The notes: generated by a model not told the origin, from the letters alone. A stretch of 64,000 nt of DNA from an uncultured Clostridium sp. (GCA_947302485.1 CAMYVO010000002.1:124001-188000); one strand, 5' to 3'; shown: positions 1 through 10,006, counted from the first letter of the stretch. Program-made: numbers and translations.

Positions 1-1174
1 CTGGATTTAAGAATCTTTCAAATAGTAAATTGTATTTTATTGGGTCAATATCGGTTATTCCAACCGCATATGCAACAATAGATCCTGCTCCAGATCCACG
101 TCCAGGCCCTACTGGAATACCTATAGATTTTGCATAATTAATAAAGTCCCAAACAATTAGGAAATAATCTACATACCCCATTTTTTGAATAACTGATAAT
201 TCATATTCTTTACGCTTTATTATTTCTTCTGACGGATTATCTCCATATCTTTTTTTTATTCCATCGTCACATAATTTTTTAAAATATTCATAATGTGTAT
301 TATATTGTTCAGGAACATCGTAATTTGGCAAAATTGTATGTCCGAACTCAAACTCAACATTACACTTTTCCGCAATTTTTACAGTATTTTCTATCGCCTC
401 AGGTAAATTTGAGAAATACTCTCTCATTTCTTCTGGGCTTTTTACATAAAGCTCATCTGTATCAAAACGCATTCTATCTTCATCGGACATTTTCTTTCCT
501 GTTTGAATACATAGTAAAACTTCATGGTTATATGCATCTTCTTTTTTTAAATAATGAGCATCATTTGTTGCTACTATTGGAATATCTAATTTTCTACCTA
601 TTTGAACCAACTTTTGATTTACTAATACTTGCTCTTTTATTCCATTGTTTTGCAATTCTAGATAATAATCATCTCCAAAAAGATTTTTATGCCATAATGC
701 TATTTCTTCAGCCTTCTCCATGTCATTTTTTAATATTGCTTGATTTACACTTCCGGCCAGACATGCACTTAAACATATAAGCCCATCATGATATTTTTCT
801 AGAAGTTCTAAATCTATTCTTGGTTTATAGTAATAACCATCAATAAAACTATTAGATACCATTTTAATTAGATTTTTATATCCGTCATTATTTTTTGCAA
901 GTAAAATTAAATGATTATATTTATTATCAATACCTGGTTCTTTGTCAAATCTGCTTCTAGGTGCAACATACACTTCACATCCAATTATTGGTTTTATCCC
1001 TTCTTTTTTGCATGCTTTATAAAAGTCAATTACTCCATACATAGCACCATGGTCTGTAATTGCCATTGCATTCATTCCTAATTCTTTTGCTCTTACTGGC
1101 AAATCTTTAATTCTATTTGCACCATCTAGCAAACTATATTCACTATGAATATGTAAGTGCACAAAATCTGACAT
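1..1174 (-). CDS. dnaE: DNA polymerase III subunit alpha (DnaE), 3' part outside window
   Basis: The reverse strand encodes the N-terminal 391 residues of the replicative polymerase; the rest lies left of the window. It opens [18 protein letters not shown], the PHP-domain signature with paired histidines at about residues 7-9, followed by [19 protein letters not shown]. Near the window edge comes the [16 protein letters not shown] motif (about 355-372) that starts the polymerase core in DnaE. The ATG at 1174 follows a GGAGAG ribosome binding site. The frame is open to base 1 with no CGG codon. It lies downstream of tyrS, with a hairpin terminator between them. The assignment to DnaE rather than PolC rests on the immediate N-terminal PHP domain. 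Confidence 0.95.
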   Translation of the reverse strand, partial: MSDFVHLHIHSEYSLLDGANRIKDLPVRAKELGMNAMAITDHGAMYGVIDFYKACKKEGIKPIIGCEVYVAPRSRFDKEPGIDNKYNHLILLAKNNDGYKNLIKMVSNSFIDGYYYKPRIDLELLEKYHDGLICLSACLAGSVNQAILKNDMEKAEEIALWHKNLFGDDYYLELQNNGIKEQVLVNQKLVQIGRKLDIPIVATNDAHYLKKEDAYNHEVLLCIQTGKKMSDEDRMRFDTDELYVKSPEEMREYFSNLPEAIENTVKIAEKCNVEFEFGHTILPNYDVPEQYNTHYEYFKKLCDDGIKKRYGDNPSEEIIKRKEYELSVIQKMGYVDYFLIVWDFINYAKSIGIPVGPGRGSGAGSIVAYAVGITDIDPIKYNLLFERFLNP

Positions 1175-1197
1175 ATTTCTCTCCTTATCTATAAAAG

Positions 1198-1222
1198 AAA
1201 AACCACATGCTTTGTGATTTTT
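1198..1222 (-). terminator. Intrinsic terminator after tyrS
   Basis: On the minus strand a 10-bp stem (one G-U pair) with a 5-nt loop is followed by C and four U. It starts nine bases after the tyrS stop and ends about 23 bases before dnaE, so it should separate the two transcripts. No dnaE promoter was identified in the short remaining gap. Confidence 0.7.
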
Positions 1223-1230
1223 CATTTGTA

Positions 1231-2439
1231 CTACATTGTTATTTTATAATAATTTCCTTTTCCAATTTGGATTACATCATTATCTTTTAAATCAGTTGTA
1301 TTTCTGAAATCTGTTACTTTTTCATCGTTTATTTTTACAGCACCTTGTTCAAATAATCTTTTAATATTCCCTTTAGAAGAATATTTTCCTGTTGCGATTA
1401 AAGCATTTAATATAGAATTTGGTATATCTTCTTTGTTCTCAATTTTTAATTCTGGAATATCTTTTGGAGCTTGCCCGTTTGTAAATGCTGTTATAAAGTG
1501 CTGTTTTGCATTTTCAGCTTCCTTTGCATCATGGTACAATTTTGTAATTTCAAAAGCAAGTTCTAGTTTAATGTTTCTTGGGTTTTCTCCACCAGCTAAT
1601 CTTTCTTTAACTTTATCAATATCATCTGGATGTATATCTGTACAAAGTTCATAATATTTAATTATTAACTCATCAGGAATCTTCATTGCTTTTTCAAACA
1701 TAACTGTAGCATCTTCATCTATACCTATGTAGTTTCCTAAGCTTTTACTCATTTTGTTTACACCATCTAATCCTTCAAGTAATGGCATAAATAAAGTTAT
1801 TTGTGGAGAAAGTCCATAGTCTTTTTGAATATTTCTTCCCATAAGAATATTAAATGTTTGATCTGTACCACCTAATTCTAAATCAGCTTTTATTGCTACA
1901 GAATCGTATCCTTGCATTAACGGATAGAAGAATTCATGAACAGATATAGGTTGTCCTCCTTCATATCTTTTCTTAAAATCATCTCTTTCTAATATTCTTG
2001 CAACTGTACATTTAGCAGAAAGTTCGATTACATCTCTAAAATTCATTTTACCTAACCATTCGCTATTGAATTTTACAGTTGTTTTATTAGGATCTAGTAT
2101 CTTAAATATTTGCTCTTTATATGTAGCTGCATTTTCCTCTACTTGCTCTTTAGTTAATTGCTTTCTTGTTTTTGATTTACCCGTAGGATCTCCAATCATA
2201 CCAGTAAAATCACCAATAATAATTATAGCTTCATGCCCTAAATCTTGTAATTGTTTAATCTTTCTTAAAACAACAGCATGTCCTATATGTATATCTGGAG
2301 CAGATGGATCTAGCCCTAATTTAATTCTTAGCGGTCTATTTTCCCTTTCTACTTCTCTTAATTTCTCGATAATCTGTTCTTTATCTGTATAAGAATCAGC
2401 TCCTTTAAGCATAATTTTTAAAGTATTTTCTATATCCAT
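1231..2439 (-). CDS. tyrS: Tyrosine--tRNA ligase
   Basis: This cytosolic class I aminoacyl-tRNA synthetase charges tRNA-Tyr. The 402-residue protein has HIGH at 51-54 and KMSKS at 229-233. The substrate-recognition region [18 protein letters not shown] (about 177-194) is typical of TyrRS. The last 55 or so residues form an S4 RNA-binding domain ([19 protein letters not shown]). The length and the HIGH motif beginning near residue 50 resemble the TyrZ-type enzymes of Firmicutes. Only 72 bases separate it from rqcP and no T-box is visible there, so it is probably co-transcribed from upstream. Confidence 0.97.
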   Translation of the reverse strand: MDIENTLKIMLKGADSYTDKEQIIEKLREVERENRPLRIKLGLDPSAPDIHIGHAVVLRKIKQLQDLGHEAIIIIGDFTGMIGDPTGKSKTRKQLTKEQVEENAATYKEQIFKILDPNKTTVKFNSEWLGKMNFRDVIELSAKCTVARILERDDFKKRYEGGQPISVHEFFYPLMQGYDSVAIKADLELGGTDQTFNILMGRNIQKDYGLSPQITLFMPLLEGLDGVNKMSKSLGNYIGIDEDATVMFEKAMKIPDELIIKYYELCTDIHPDDIDKVKERLAGGENPRNIKLELAFEITKLYHDAKEAENAKQHFITAFTNGQAPKDIPELKIENKEDIPNSILNALIATGKYSSKGNIKRLFEQGAVKINDEKVTDFRNTTDLKDNDVIQIGKGNYYKITM

Positions 2440-2511
2440 GATTTGCCTCCTATTTTTTATTTATACTAGGTAAATAATTAATATTTTTTAGCTATTATAC
2501 AATATTTTAAT

Positions 2512-2754
2512 CTAATTTTCAATTAATTTTATAATATCTGTTACATCTTTAGATTCGTGTTTTGGTATACTTAAAACTTCAAACTTTGATACTTTATCGC
2601 CAAATTTTATTTCTACTATATCTCCTATCTTAATTTCATAACTTGGTTTTGCCTGTTTGCCATTTACAGATATTCTTCCATTATCAGCTGCTTCATTGGC
2701 AACACTTCTTCTTTTTATTATTCTTGACATTTTTAAAAACTTGTCTAATCTCAT
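2512..2754 (-). CDS. rqcP: S4-domain ribosome quality-control protein RqcP (YabO/Hsp15 family)
   Basis: This is an 80-residue single S4-domain protein starting MRLDKFLKMSRIIKRRSVANEA, the signature of the YabO/RqcP family. Family knowledge: RqcP binds stalled 50S-peptidyl-tRNA complexes and works with RqcH in C-terminal alanine tailing of stalled chains. The size matches the family. It sits 21 bases after rpe and upstream of tyrS in one minus-strand operon. RqcH is not in this window. The family call is firm; the role is inferred from homologues. Confidence 0.88.
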   Translation of the reverse strand: MRLDKFLKMSRIIKRRSVANEAADNGRISVNGKQAKPSYEIKIGDIVEIKFGDKVSKFEVLSIPKHESKDVTDIIKLIEN

Positions 2755-2775
2755 TTTATCACCATTATCCTTTTG

Positions 2776-3435
2776 CTAATTTTTTAAATTTTCAATGGTT
2801 TGTGAGTAATCATCTGAATCTACAATTGCAGTTCCTGCAACAATAATATTTGCTCCTGCATCTATTAGATTCTCAACATTATTTTCTTTGATTCCTCCAT
2901 CAACTTCAATATCAATTTCGATATTATTTTCATCTATATATTGTTTTAATTTTTTTACCTTATCAATTGTTTCCGGAATTAATTTTTGTCCACCAAGACC
3001 TGGCTCTACTGTCATAACAAGTACCATATGGATATATGGTAAAAAATCATATATTTCAGAAATATCAGTACCTGGTTTGATAGCTAGTCCTACTTTTATA
3101 TTGTTCTCCTTAATTTGGTTTATTAATTCTTTTATTTCACCTTTACTTTTTGCAGCTTCTATCTGAAAGCTAATAATATTAGGTTCTAATTCTAGATAGC
3201 TTAGTATATTTTCTCTAATATCTTCCACCATCAAATGCACGTCTAATGGTATATTTGATATATGTTTTATTGTATTTGCATATTCATGCATATCCTCAAG
3301 TGTATTTTTAGGTACAAACTTTCCATCCATTACATCAATATGAAAATAGTCTGTATGTGCTACTTCTAAGTTATAAAATGTATGTGCCGCCTCTTCTTTT
3401 TTTACTGATAAAATTGAAGTTGATATTTCTACCAT
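2776..3435 (-). CDS. rpe: Ribulose-phosphate 3-epimerase
   Basis: It interconverts ribulose-5-phosphate and xylulose-5-phosphate in the pentose phosphate pathway. The 219-residue TIM barrel shows the metal-binding segments FHIDVMDGKFVP (His32, Asp34), LDVHLMVED (His67) and EVDGGI (Asp179). The phosphate/active-site loop VEPGLGGQ differs from the common NPGFGGQ. The start codon overlaps the end of rsgA by 7 bases, so the two are translationally linked, as in the widespread prkC-rsgA-rpe gene order. The usual FHxE is FQIE here, a minor deviation. Confidence 0.93.
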   Translation of the reverse strand: MVEISTSILSVKKEEAAHTFYNLEVAHTDYFHIDVMDGKFVPKNTLEDMHEYANTIKHISNIPLDVHLMVEDIRENILSYLELEPNIISFQIEAAKSKGEIKELINQIKENNIKVGLAIKPGTDISEIYDFLPYIHMVLVMTVEPGLGGQKLIPETIDKVKKLKQYIDENNIEIDIEVDGGIKENNVENLIDAGANIIVAGTAIVDSDDYSQTIENLKN

Positions 3436-4307
3436 TTATGTTCCTCCTTGTCTTTTAATTCATCATATATTTTTATAAATCTATTATATCTATCTTCTGA
3501 TATTTCTTTGCTTTCTACTGCTTGTTTAATTCCACAGTTTTCCTCTTTTTGGTGAGTGCATCGGGCAAATTCACAATTTTTCAAATATGGTTTAAATTCT
3601 ATAAAATATTTTTCTAATTCATGATATGGTATTTCATATATACTAAAAGTAGAAAATCCAGGTGTATCTGCTATGTATGAATCTTTTTCTATTTCATATA
3701 ATTTTATTGCTGTAGTAGTATTTTTTCCTTTTTTATTTTTTTTACTAATATCTCCTTCTGCAGTAATAATATCTTTGAAAATACTATTAATTAAAGTAGA
3801 TTTTCCTACCCCTGAATTTCCTGAAAAAACACTTATATTATTTTTTAATATTTTCTTTATTTCTTCTACTCCTATATCATTTTTTGCTTCTGCTTTAATA
3901 ACTGTATAGCCTATTTGAGAATAAGTTTTATATATTTTATTTATTTCATCATTTGCTAAATCCATTTTGTTTAAAATAATTACTGGCTTCATACAAAGGA
4001 ATTCTGCAAAAGCTAACTGCTTGTCAAGTAATAATAAGTCTGGTTTTGGATTTTTACATGAAACAACTAAAATAATTTGAGATAAATTACTCATCTTAGG
4101 CCTTTTCAAGTAATTTTCTCTTTCCCTTATTTCTTTGATTATCCCTATATGTCTTTCTTCATCTAATATATCAATTAAAACATTATCTCCTACAACAGGT
4201 GTTATATTATCTTTTTTAAATTTACCTTTAGCATTACATGTAAATTGTTTGTTATCTACTTTAACTATATACGAATTAGATATATTACTTATAATTAACC
4301 CTTTCAT
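3429..4307 (-). CDS. rsgA: Ribosome biogenesis GTPase RsgA
   Basis: This is a circularly permuted GTPase that checks late 30S subunit maturation. An OB-fold leads (about 1-70), then the permuted G motifs: G4 NKMD at 113-116, G1 GNSGVGKST at 163-171 and G3 DTPG at 214-217. A zinc-binding segment follows, with Cys245, Cys250, His252 and Cys258. The length of 292 is normal. The ATG at 4307 follows a GGGAG site. It lies between prkC and rpe, a conserved Firmicutes order that links it to PrkC signalling; YloQ/RsgA-type proteins are reported PrkC substrates. Confidence 0.96.
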   Translation of the reverse strand: MKGLIISNISNSYIVKVDNKQFTCNAKGKFKKDNITPVVGDNVLIDILDEERHIGIIKEIRERENYLKRPKMSNLSQIILVVSCKNPKPDLLLLDKQLAFAEFLCMKPVIILNKMDLANDEINKIYKTYSQIGYTVIKAEAKNDIGVEEIKKILKNNISVFSGNSGVGKSTLINSIFKDIITAEGDISKKNKKGKNTTTAIKLYEIEKDSYIADTPGFSTFSIYEIPYHELEKYFIEFKPYLKNCEFARCTHQKEENCGIKQAVESKEISEDRYNRFIKIYDELKDKEEHKW

Positions 4308-4354
4308 AAATACTCCCTATTATACTAAGAAGGTAGCCTTAAGCTACCCTCTTG

Positions 4355-6343
4355 TTATGGTATACTAATACTTGTCGTTTCATTTAAGTTTATGTTTTTA
4401 GTTGTAGAGTCTGTGTCACCATTCTCATCAGTTATTTTTACAGTAATTGTTACATTTCCCTTACCAGTTATATTTCCTGTAACATTTGTACTATTCTTAT
4501 CTACACCAGATTTTGTAAAACCTGAACCTCCATTAGATACACTAACATCTATCTTAGCTTTAACAGCAGTATCAGTTTCTGAATATCCTCCTGTAATAGA
4601 CTTAACATTTATATTTACTGTAGCATTTTTTGTTTCTTCAATCTTATTAACAGTAATATTAATAGTAGAATTTTTAGGAGTTTCTGTTCCAGCAGAAATA
4701 TCTTGTTTTAACACAGTGCCATTTGTATTACTACTACTTTCTTCGTAAATAACATTAGCACTTAAGTTTGATACTTCTAATATTTTTCTTGCGTCTGCTT
4801 CTGATTTTCCTATAACACTTGGTACTGTTACTTTTTCAATACCATCGCCTATACTTACTGTAATTGTTACTGTCTCTCCTGCTTTTAATACAGTATTTGC
4901 ATCTTGTGATTGTTTTATAACATAATCTTTTTCTACTTTTGTACTTATTTCTTCCTTAACTTCTACATTTAAGTTTAATTTTTCTAATTCTTCTATTGCT
5001 TCATCTTTTTTCATTCCAGTTACTTTAGGAACTTTTACCTCTTCTTGTCCTTTACTAACTACAATCTTTATTGTTGATTTTTCTTTAATTTTATAATTTG
5101 GAATATATCCTGGATCTTGTGAAATTATATATCCTGCAGGTACTTCTAAATCAAATTTTTCATCTGATATCTCATATTTAAGTTTCAAGTCTAGTAATTG
5201 CTTTTCTGCCTCTTCTTTAGATAATCCAACTAGGTTTGGAATTTGAACATCCCCCACTCTTCCAATAGATGTTGCAAGGTATGTTATTCCAACTGTTAAA
5301 GTAAATAAAATTATAATTCCTAGTATCGCTGACAAAAATTTATGTTTTTCTATAAACTGTTTTAGTTTATTTGGTTTCTTTTTATTATTAGTTCTAGAAT
5401 TCATTTGTTCATCTTTTTGTCTTATTTGTTCTTCTATATCCATGTTATTTAGAATTGGAATTCTTTGTGTTGGAAACTCTCCATTTTCAAAACTTTTTAT
5501 AGCAACAAAGTTTCCATCTGGTTTTTTTAGAGCCATGCTAAGATCTCTTAACATTTCTGTTGCATTAGAATATCTTAAATTAATATCTTTTTGCATTGCT
5601 CTTATTATAATATCGTTAACTGCAGTTGGAATAGCAGGGTTTAGTTTAATTGGTTCAGCTGGTACCTCTTGCATATGTTTTAGTGCAACTGAAACTGGTG
5701 TATCTGCATCAAAAGGAACTCTACCTGTTACCATTTCATATAATACAACACCTAAAGAATATAAATCTGATTTTGCATCAGTATATCCTCCTCTAGCATG
5801 CTCTGGAGAAAAATAATGAACAGATCCAATAGTGCTGCCAAAAGCTGTAATTGTTGAATTTGATACTGCTTTTGCTATTCCAAAGTCTGTAACCTTTGCA
5901 ACACCATCTTCTGTAATTATAATATTATGCGGTTTTATATCACGATGTACAATGTTATTTTTATGTGCTGTTTCTAATGCAGAGGCTATTTGTATACCTA
6001 CATTAACACTCCACTTCCATGATAAAGCTCCATCTGACGAAATAATTTCTTTGAGTGTTTTTCCTTGTATAAGTTCCATTACAATATAATAAATATTATC
6101 TTCATTTCCTACATCATAAACAGATACAATATTTGGATGTGTAAGACTCGCAGCAGATTGTGCTTCTGAATTAAACCTTTTTATAAATTCTTCATCAGTT
6201 GTAAATTCATCTCTTAATACTTTTACAGCTACATAGCGGTTTAGAACATGGCACTTAGCTTTATATACTGTGGCCATACCTCCATTTCCTATTTTCTCTA
6301 ATATTTCATATCTATTTCCTAAAAATTTACCTTCTAGATTCAT
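4355..6343 (-). CDS. prkC: Membrane serine/threonine kinase with PASTA repeats (PrkC)
   Basis: This is a receptor-type kinase that senses cell-wall fragments. The cytoplasmic kinase domain (about 11-275) has IGNGGMATVYKA, a VAVK lysine at 41, HRDIKPHN at 133-140, DFG at 153-155 and SPE at 179-181. A Lys/Asn-rich linker leads to one transmembrane helix (about 336-358). Three extracellular PASTA repeats follow (about 371-438, 440-507 and 509-577), each with an IPNLVG- or VPxVxG-type start. The last 80 or so residues form a Ser/Thr/Gly-rich tail with no clear family. The gene begins 14 bases after prpC. Confidence 0.96.
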   Translation of the reverse strand: MNLEGKFLGNRYEILEKIGNGGMATVYKAKCHVLNRYVAVKVLRDEFTTDEEFIKRFNSEAQSAASLTHPNIVSVYDVGNEDNIYYIVMELIQGKTLKEIISSDGALSWKWSVNVGIQIASALETAHKNNIVHRDIKPHNIIITEDGVAKVTDFGIAKAVSNSTITAFGSTIGSVHYFSPEHARGGYTDAKSDLYSLGVVLYEMVTGRVPFDADTPVSVALKHMQEVPAEPIKLNPAIPTAVNDIIIRAMQKDINLRYSNATEMLRDLSMALKKPDGNFVAIKSFENGEFPTQRIPILNNMDIEEQIRQKDEQMNSRTNNKKKPNKLKQFIEKHKFLSAILGIIILFTLTVGITYLATSIGRVGDVQIPNLVGLSKEEAEKQLLDLKLKYEISDEKFDLEVPAGYIISQDPGYIPNYKIKEKSTIKIVVSKGQEEVKVPKVTGMKKDEAIEELEKLNLNVEVKEEISTKVEKDYVIKQSQDANTVLKAGETVTITVSIGDGIEKVTVPSVIGKSEADARKILEVSNLSANVIYEESSSNTNGTVLKQDISAGTETPKNSTINITVNKIEETKNATVNINVKSITGGYSETDTAVKAKIDVSVSNGGSGFTKSGVDKNSTNVTGNITGKGNVTITVKITDENGDTDSTTKNINLNETTSISIP

Positions 6344-6357
6344 AATAAAACTCTCCC

Positions 6358-7092
6358 TTAATAATTTTCTATTATTACTACTGTTATATTGTCATACCCA
6401 CCTTTTTCATTTGCTTTATTTATTAAGTTTATGGCTGCTCTTTCAATGTTACGATTTATTTCGCTATATATTTGTTCATCTGTTACCATATTTGTTAATC
6501 CGTCTGAAGAAATTACTAAAATATCACCCTTTAAAAAACCTTTTACCATAACATCTGGTTCAACTAATGTAGCTCCTCCAATCGCTTTTAAAAGCATATT
6601 CTTTTTAGGATGATTTTGGGCTTCTTCCTTTGTTATCGTTCCATCTTTAACCAGTTTTTGTACATAGCTATGATCTGTCGTAAGTTTTCTCATTATACCT
6701 TTTCTAATTCTGTAAACTCTACTATCTCCAACATGCCCAATATATACTCTATTATTATATATTAAACATATCTCTAAAGTAGTACCCATTCCTTCTAGTT
6801 CCTTTGATGTACTTGCTTTTTCATTAACTACCATATTAGCATATTCAATTGCACTTTTTATTAAACTTTGTATACTTTCCTTATCATGTTCAATACCAGA
6901 AAAATTGCTTGTAATGTAATTTTTTACTGAAGTTGTAGCAAGTTCACTTGCAATTTCGCCACCATTATATCCGCCCATACCATCTGCTAAAATATATATC
7001 TTTAAATCATCTGCATAGTCAGATACATAGTAGTAATCTTGATTCATATTTCTAGCTTTTCCTATGTCAGTATTTGCAAAAACTCTGAGCAT
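6358..7092 (-). CDS. prpC: PP2C-type protein phosphatase PrpC
   Basis: This metal-dependent Ser/Thr phosphatase reverses PrkC phosphorylation. The 244-residue protein contains the PPM motifs in order: DIGKARNMNQD near the N-terminus, ADGMGGYNGGEIAS (about 36-49), GMGTT, GHVGDSRVYR, SSDGLTNMV and GGYDNITVV near the end. No membrane segment is present. It lies between rlmN and prkC with 13- to 14-base gaps, so kinase and phosphatase are made from one message. Confidence 0.96.
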   Translation of the reverse strand: MLRVFANTDIGKARNMNQDYYYVSDYADDLKIYILADGMGGYNGGEIASELATTSVKNYITSNFSGIEHDKESIQSLIKSAIEYANMVVNEKASTSKELEGMGTTLEICLIYNNRVYIGHVGDSRVYRIRKGIMRKLTTDHSYVQKLVKDGTITKEEAQNHPKKNMLLKAIGGATLVEPDVMVKGFLKGDILVISSDGLTNMVTDEQIYSEINRNIERAAINLINKANEKGGYDNITVVIIENY

Positions 7093-7105
7093 CCTTTCAC
7101 CTCAC

Positions 7106-8128
7106 TTAACATATATTTTTCCTTCTCAGTTGTCCACACGCAGCATCAATATCAGATCCTAATTCTCTTCTTATTGTTGCAACAATTCCATGATTATTTA
7201 AATAATCTCTAAAACGAATGATATTTTCATTTGAACTTTTTACATATTTTCCATCTTCTATTTTATTAATTGGTATTAAATTCACATGACAAAGCATTCC
7301 TTTTAATAATTGTGTAAGTTCTTTTGCATCTTGTAAATTATCATTATTTTCATTTGCAAGTGCATATTCAAATGAGATTCTTTTATTTGTTTTTTCTATA
7401 TAGTACTTACATGCGTCCATAAGTTCTTTTATTTTGTATTTATTATTAATTGGCATCATACTACTTCTTTTTTCGTCGTTTGTAGCATGTAATGATATGG
7501 ATAATGTACATTGAAATCCACTATCTGCAAGTTTATATATTTGGGGTACAATTCCACTTGTTGAGATGCTTATATGTCGTGCTCCGATATTTAAACCTTT
7601 CTGTGAATTTAAAATATTTATAGCTTTCATTACATTATCGTAATTATCAAATGGTTCACCAATTCCCATAAAAACAATATTAGATATTTTAACATTCTCA
7701 TCTTTTTGTACGGCTAAAATCTGTTCAACAATTTCACCAGAGCTTAAGTTTCTTTCATAAGGTATTCCAGTTGAAGCACAAAACTTACATCCCATTCTAC
7801 AACCAACTTGTGATGAAACACACAAACTCTTGCCATGATGATAATCCATAAGTACTGTTTCAATTGCATTACCATCTAATATATCAAATAAATATTTTAT
7901 TGTTCCATCTTTTGATACTTGCTTTTTTAATATTTTAAAATTATTAAAACTAAACTCTTTTTTAAGATTTTCTCTTAAGGATATAGAAAGGTTCGTCATT
8001 TCATCAAAACTTTTTACCTCTTCAACATATATCCATCTAAAGATTTGTTCTGCTCTAAATTCTTTTTCATTTAGGGATACAAGTATTTCCTTAAGGTCCT
8101 CAATATTATAATCTTTTATATTTTTCAT
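7106..8128 (-). CDS. rlmN: Dual-specificity rRNA/tRNA adenine-C2 methyltransferase RlmN
   Basis: This radical-SAM enzyme methylates C2 of A2503 in 23S rRNA and of A37 in some tRNAs. The Fe-S ligands are in CRMGCKFC (Cys110, 114, 117). The two further catalytic cysteines are present: Cys103 in CVSSQ, and Cys331 in DAACGQLR, the methyl-carrying residue. GIGEPFDNYDNV is also visible. The 340-residue length is typical. It is the first gene of the rlmN-prpC-prkC-rsgA-rpe operon, with a good promoter upstream. The ribosome binding site is weak (AGAAAG). Confidence 0.96.
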   Translation of the reverse strand: MKNIKDYNIEDLKEILVSLNEKEFRAEQIFRWIYVEEVKSFDEMTNLSISLRENLKKEFSFNNFKILKKQVSKDGTIKYLFDILDGNAIETVLMDYHHGKSLCVSSQVGCRMGCKFCASTGIPYERNLSSGEIVEQILAVQKDENVKISNIVFMGIGEPFDNYDNVMKAINILNSQKGLNIGARHISISTSGIVPQIYKLADSGFQCTLSISLHATNDEKRSSMMPINNKYKIKELMDACKYYIEKTNKRISFEYALANENNDNLQDAKELTQLLKGMLCHVNLIPINKIEDGKYVKSSNENIIRFRDYLNNHGIVATIRRELGSDIDAACGQLRRKNIC

Positions 8129-8182
8129 TTAACTTTTCTTTCTAAACTTTTTAAAGTATAAATTTATATCTACTCTTTGTAT

Positions 8183-8211
8183 GTTATATCATAATATAAT
8201 TTTTTTTTCAA
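8183..8211 (-). promoter_or_regulatory. Probable sigma-A promoter of the rlmN-prpC-prkC operon
   Basis: On the minus strand TTGAAA (8211-8206) is followed by a 17-base spacer and TATAAC (8188-8183). It lies 55 bases before the rlmN start and is the only good match in this gap. Confidence 0.6.
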
Positions 8212-8245
8212 TATTTTTATAAAATTTACGGAAATAAGGAATGGA

Positions 8246-8270
8246 GCAAAAAGGGTCTGACCCTTTTTGC
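8246..8270. repeat. Dispersed palindrome, copy 1
   Basis: A perfect inverted repeat has 12-base arms around a central T. It shares the core AAAAGGGTCTGACCCTTTT with copies at 41153-41187 and 59125-59157. Here the core is closed by an outer GC/GC pair. It lies between the divergent rlmN and tsaE genes, about 65 bases upstream of the tsaE start. No T-run follows, so it is unlikely to be a simple terminator. Confidence 0.85.
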
Positions 8271-8334
8271 CTCTCCCTCTTTACAAATGTATTTTATTAA
8301 TATAAAATGTAGAAAAAGAAAAAAAGGTGGAAGT

Positions 8335-8790
8335 ATGAAAACATTTATCTCACATTCTGAAGAAGAAACCCTTGCTTTTTCAAAAAATTTAGCAAGCTAC
8401 TTACAAAAAGGTGATATTTTAATTCTTTGTGGTGATTTAGGATCTGGCAAAACCACATTTACAAAAGGAATTCTCTCATTTTGGGGATTAGAATCTGAAA
8501 TCTCCAGTCCTACATTTACTATTGTTAATGAATACTCAAAAAATAGTACTAATATTTATCATTTTGATGTTTATCGTCTAGAAGATTCTGATGAATTTTA
8601 CGCAATTGGTGGAGAAGAATATTTTGATAAAGGAATTTGTGTTATTGAATGGGGTGAATTAATTGAAAATATACTTCCAAAAAAATATTTAAAAATTTCA
8701 TTTTCAAGAGATACAAACAATGAAAATATTAGAAAGTTAAACTTTATTCCTTATGGAGAACGTTTTAATAAGTTAATAGAAAACCTTTAA
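8335..8790 (+). CDS. tsaE: tRNA threonylcarbamoyladenosine biosynthesis ATPase TsaE
   Basis: TsaE is the P-loop ATPase of the TsaBDE complex that makes t6A37 in ANN-decoding tRNAs. The 151-residue protein carries GDLGSGKTTF (Walker A, about 36-45), SSPTFTIVNEY, HFDVYRL and IEWGE. I chose the ATG at 8335 because AAGGTGG lies just before it; a longer frame from 8287 adds a Lys-rich stretch without homology and is probably leader. It is followed by tsaB and rimI, the usual bacterial cluster. tsaD is not in the window. Confidence 0.94.
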   Translation: MKTFISHSEEETLAFSKNLASYLQKGDILILCGDLGSGKTTFTKGILSFWGLESEISSPTFTIVNEYSKNSTNIYHFDVYRLEDSDEFYAIGGEEYFDKGICVIEWGELIENILPKKYLKISFSRDTNNENIRKLNFIPYGERFNKLIENL

Positions 8791-8813
8791 TTAAAAACGG
8801 AGGAAAATTAAAA

Positions 8814-9515
8814 TTGAAAATACTTGCAATTGATACATCTTCAGATAGTTGTTCTTGCGCAATACTTGAAGATAGTAAATTAGTTAAACAAATTAATTTA
8901 AAAGATGAGAAAACACATTCACAAAAATTAATGCCAATTATAGATGAATTAGTAACTAAATGTAACTACACAATTAAAGATTTTGATTTATTTGCTTGTA
9001 GTAAAGGCCCTGGTTCTTTCACTGGTATAAGAATAGGAATTGCAACAATCAAAGCATTCTCTGATGCTACAGATAAGCCTTTAGTTGGAATTAGTTCTTT
9101 AAAAGGTCTTGCATATAATATATATCCTCCTGAATGTAATTCATTAATTGTAAGTATAATTGATGCAAAACACGATAATGTTTATTATGGAATTTTTAAA
9201 AATGAAAATAATATATACAAAAAAACAGCAAACTATTCTTTTGATTCTATAAATACTGTTTTAAATAATTTATCCCAATTAAAAAATGAGTTTATTTTTG
9301 TCGGAAATGGTGGAATCATTTATAAAGATGTGATACAATCTAAATTGGCAAATAGATGTAAATTTATAAATAATGATGAATTAAATGACTGTAAAGCCTA
9401 TAGTATAGGACTTGCAGCATATCATAAATATTTATCTGGAAATATTACACCAATAGTTCCACTTTATTTAAAAAAATCAAGTGCTGAATTATTATTGGAG
9501 GATAAAAATAAATGA
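8814..9515 (+). CDS. tsaB: tRNA threonylcarbamoyladenosine biosynthesis protein TsaB
   Basis: TsaB is the inactive ASKHA-fold partner that scaffolds TsaD and TsaE. The protein opens with the typical KILAIDTSSDSCSCAIL and has CSKGPGSFTGIRIGIATIKA (about 62-81), the family's signature. It starts with TTG at 8814 behind a GGAGG site at 8801-8805. The stop overlaps the rimI start as ATGA, indicating coupled translation. The 233-residue length is normal. Confidence 0.94.
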   Translation: MKILAIDTSSDSCSCAILEDSKLVKQINLKDEKTHSQKLMPIIDELVTKCNYTIKDFDLFACSKGPGSFTGIRIGIATIKAFSDATDKPLVGISSLKGLAYNIYPPECNSLIVSIIDAKHDNVYYGIFKNENNIYKKTANYSFDSINTVLNNLSQLKNEFIFVGNGGIIYKDVIQSKLANRCKFINNDELNDCKAYSIGLAAYHKYLSGNITPIVPLYLKKSSAELLLEDKNK

Positions 9516-9952
9516 ATGTAGATATACTAGAAATGACGACACGCGATTTTGAAGAAATAAAAGATTCTTTATCTTCTGACTTTGATAATTTTTGGAATAA
9601 AAACGTCTTAAAAGAAGATCTTTTAAACTCTAATTCATATTTTCTAACAGCAAAAAATGGCAATACTATTTTAGGTTTTGGAGGAATTACAATAGTTTTA
9701 GATGAAGTTACACTAAATAATATCGTTGTAAAAAAAGATTATCGAGGTCTTGGTATTTCAAACAAACTATTAGAAAGCTTAATTGAGATAGCAATTAAAA
9801 AAAACTCAAGTTTTATAACTTTAGAAGTAAATGAAAATAATAACATAGCAATTCATTTATATGAAAAATATGGATTTGAAAAAGTTGGCACACGCTCAAA
9901 ATACTATAATCATATAGATAATGCTATATTAATGACAAAAAAACTTAAATAA
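9512..9952 (+). CDS. rimI: Ribosomal-protein-S18-alanine N-acetyltransferase-like protein RimI
   Basis: This is a GNAT-fold acetyltransferase of 146 residues. The acetyl-CoA binding segment VVKKDYRGLGISNKLLESL (about 71-89) matches the RxxGxG/A pyrophosphate loop, and NNIAIHLYEKYGFEKVGTR is the C-terminal GNAT signature. Family members acetylate the N-terminus of ribosomal protein S18. The genetic link with tsaE-tsaB supports RimI over other GNATs. It overlaps tsaB by 4 bases. Confidence 0.88.
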   Translation: MNVDILEMTTRDFEEIKDSLSSDFDNFWNKNVLKEDLLNSNSYFLTAKNGNTILGFGGITIVLDEVTLNNIVVKKDYRGLGISNKLLESLIEIAIKKNSSFITLEVNENNNIAIHLYEKYGFEKVGTRSKYYNHIDNAILMTKKLK

Positions 9953-10006
9953 TATCAATAATATTATAAATAATAATACATACGAAAAAAGAAAGAAGGT
10001 AAACAT

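Noticed and set aside
295-780. Plus-strand ORF of 161 codons
   Set aside because: It lies opposite dnaE, has hydrophobic low-complexity sequence and no SD; it is a shadow of the real gene.
2440-2511. T-box upstream of tyrS
   Set aside because: The 72-base gap is too short and has no T-box core sequence.
8246-8270. Palindrome copy 1 as an intrinsic terminator
   Set aside because: It lies between divergent genes, has no U-run, and shares its core with two other sites.
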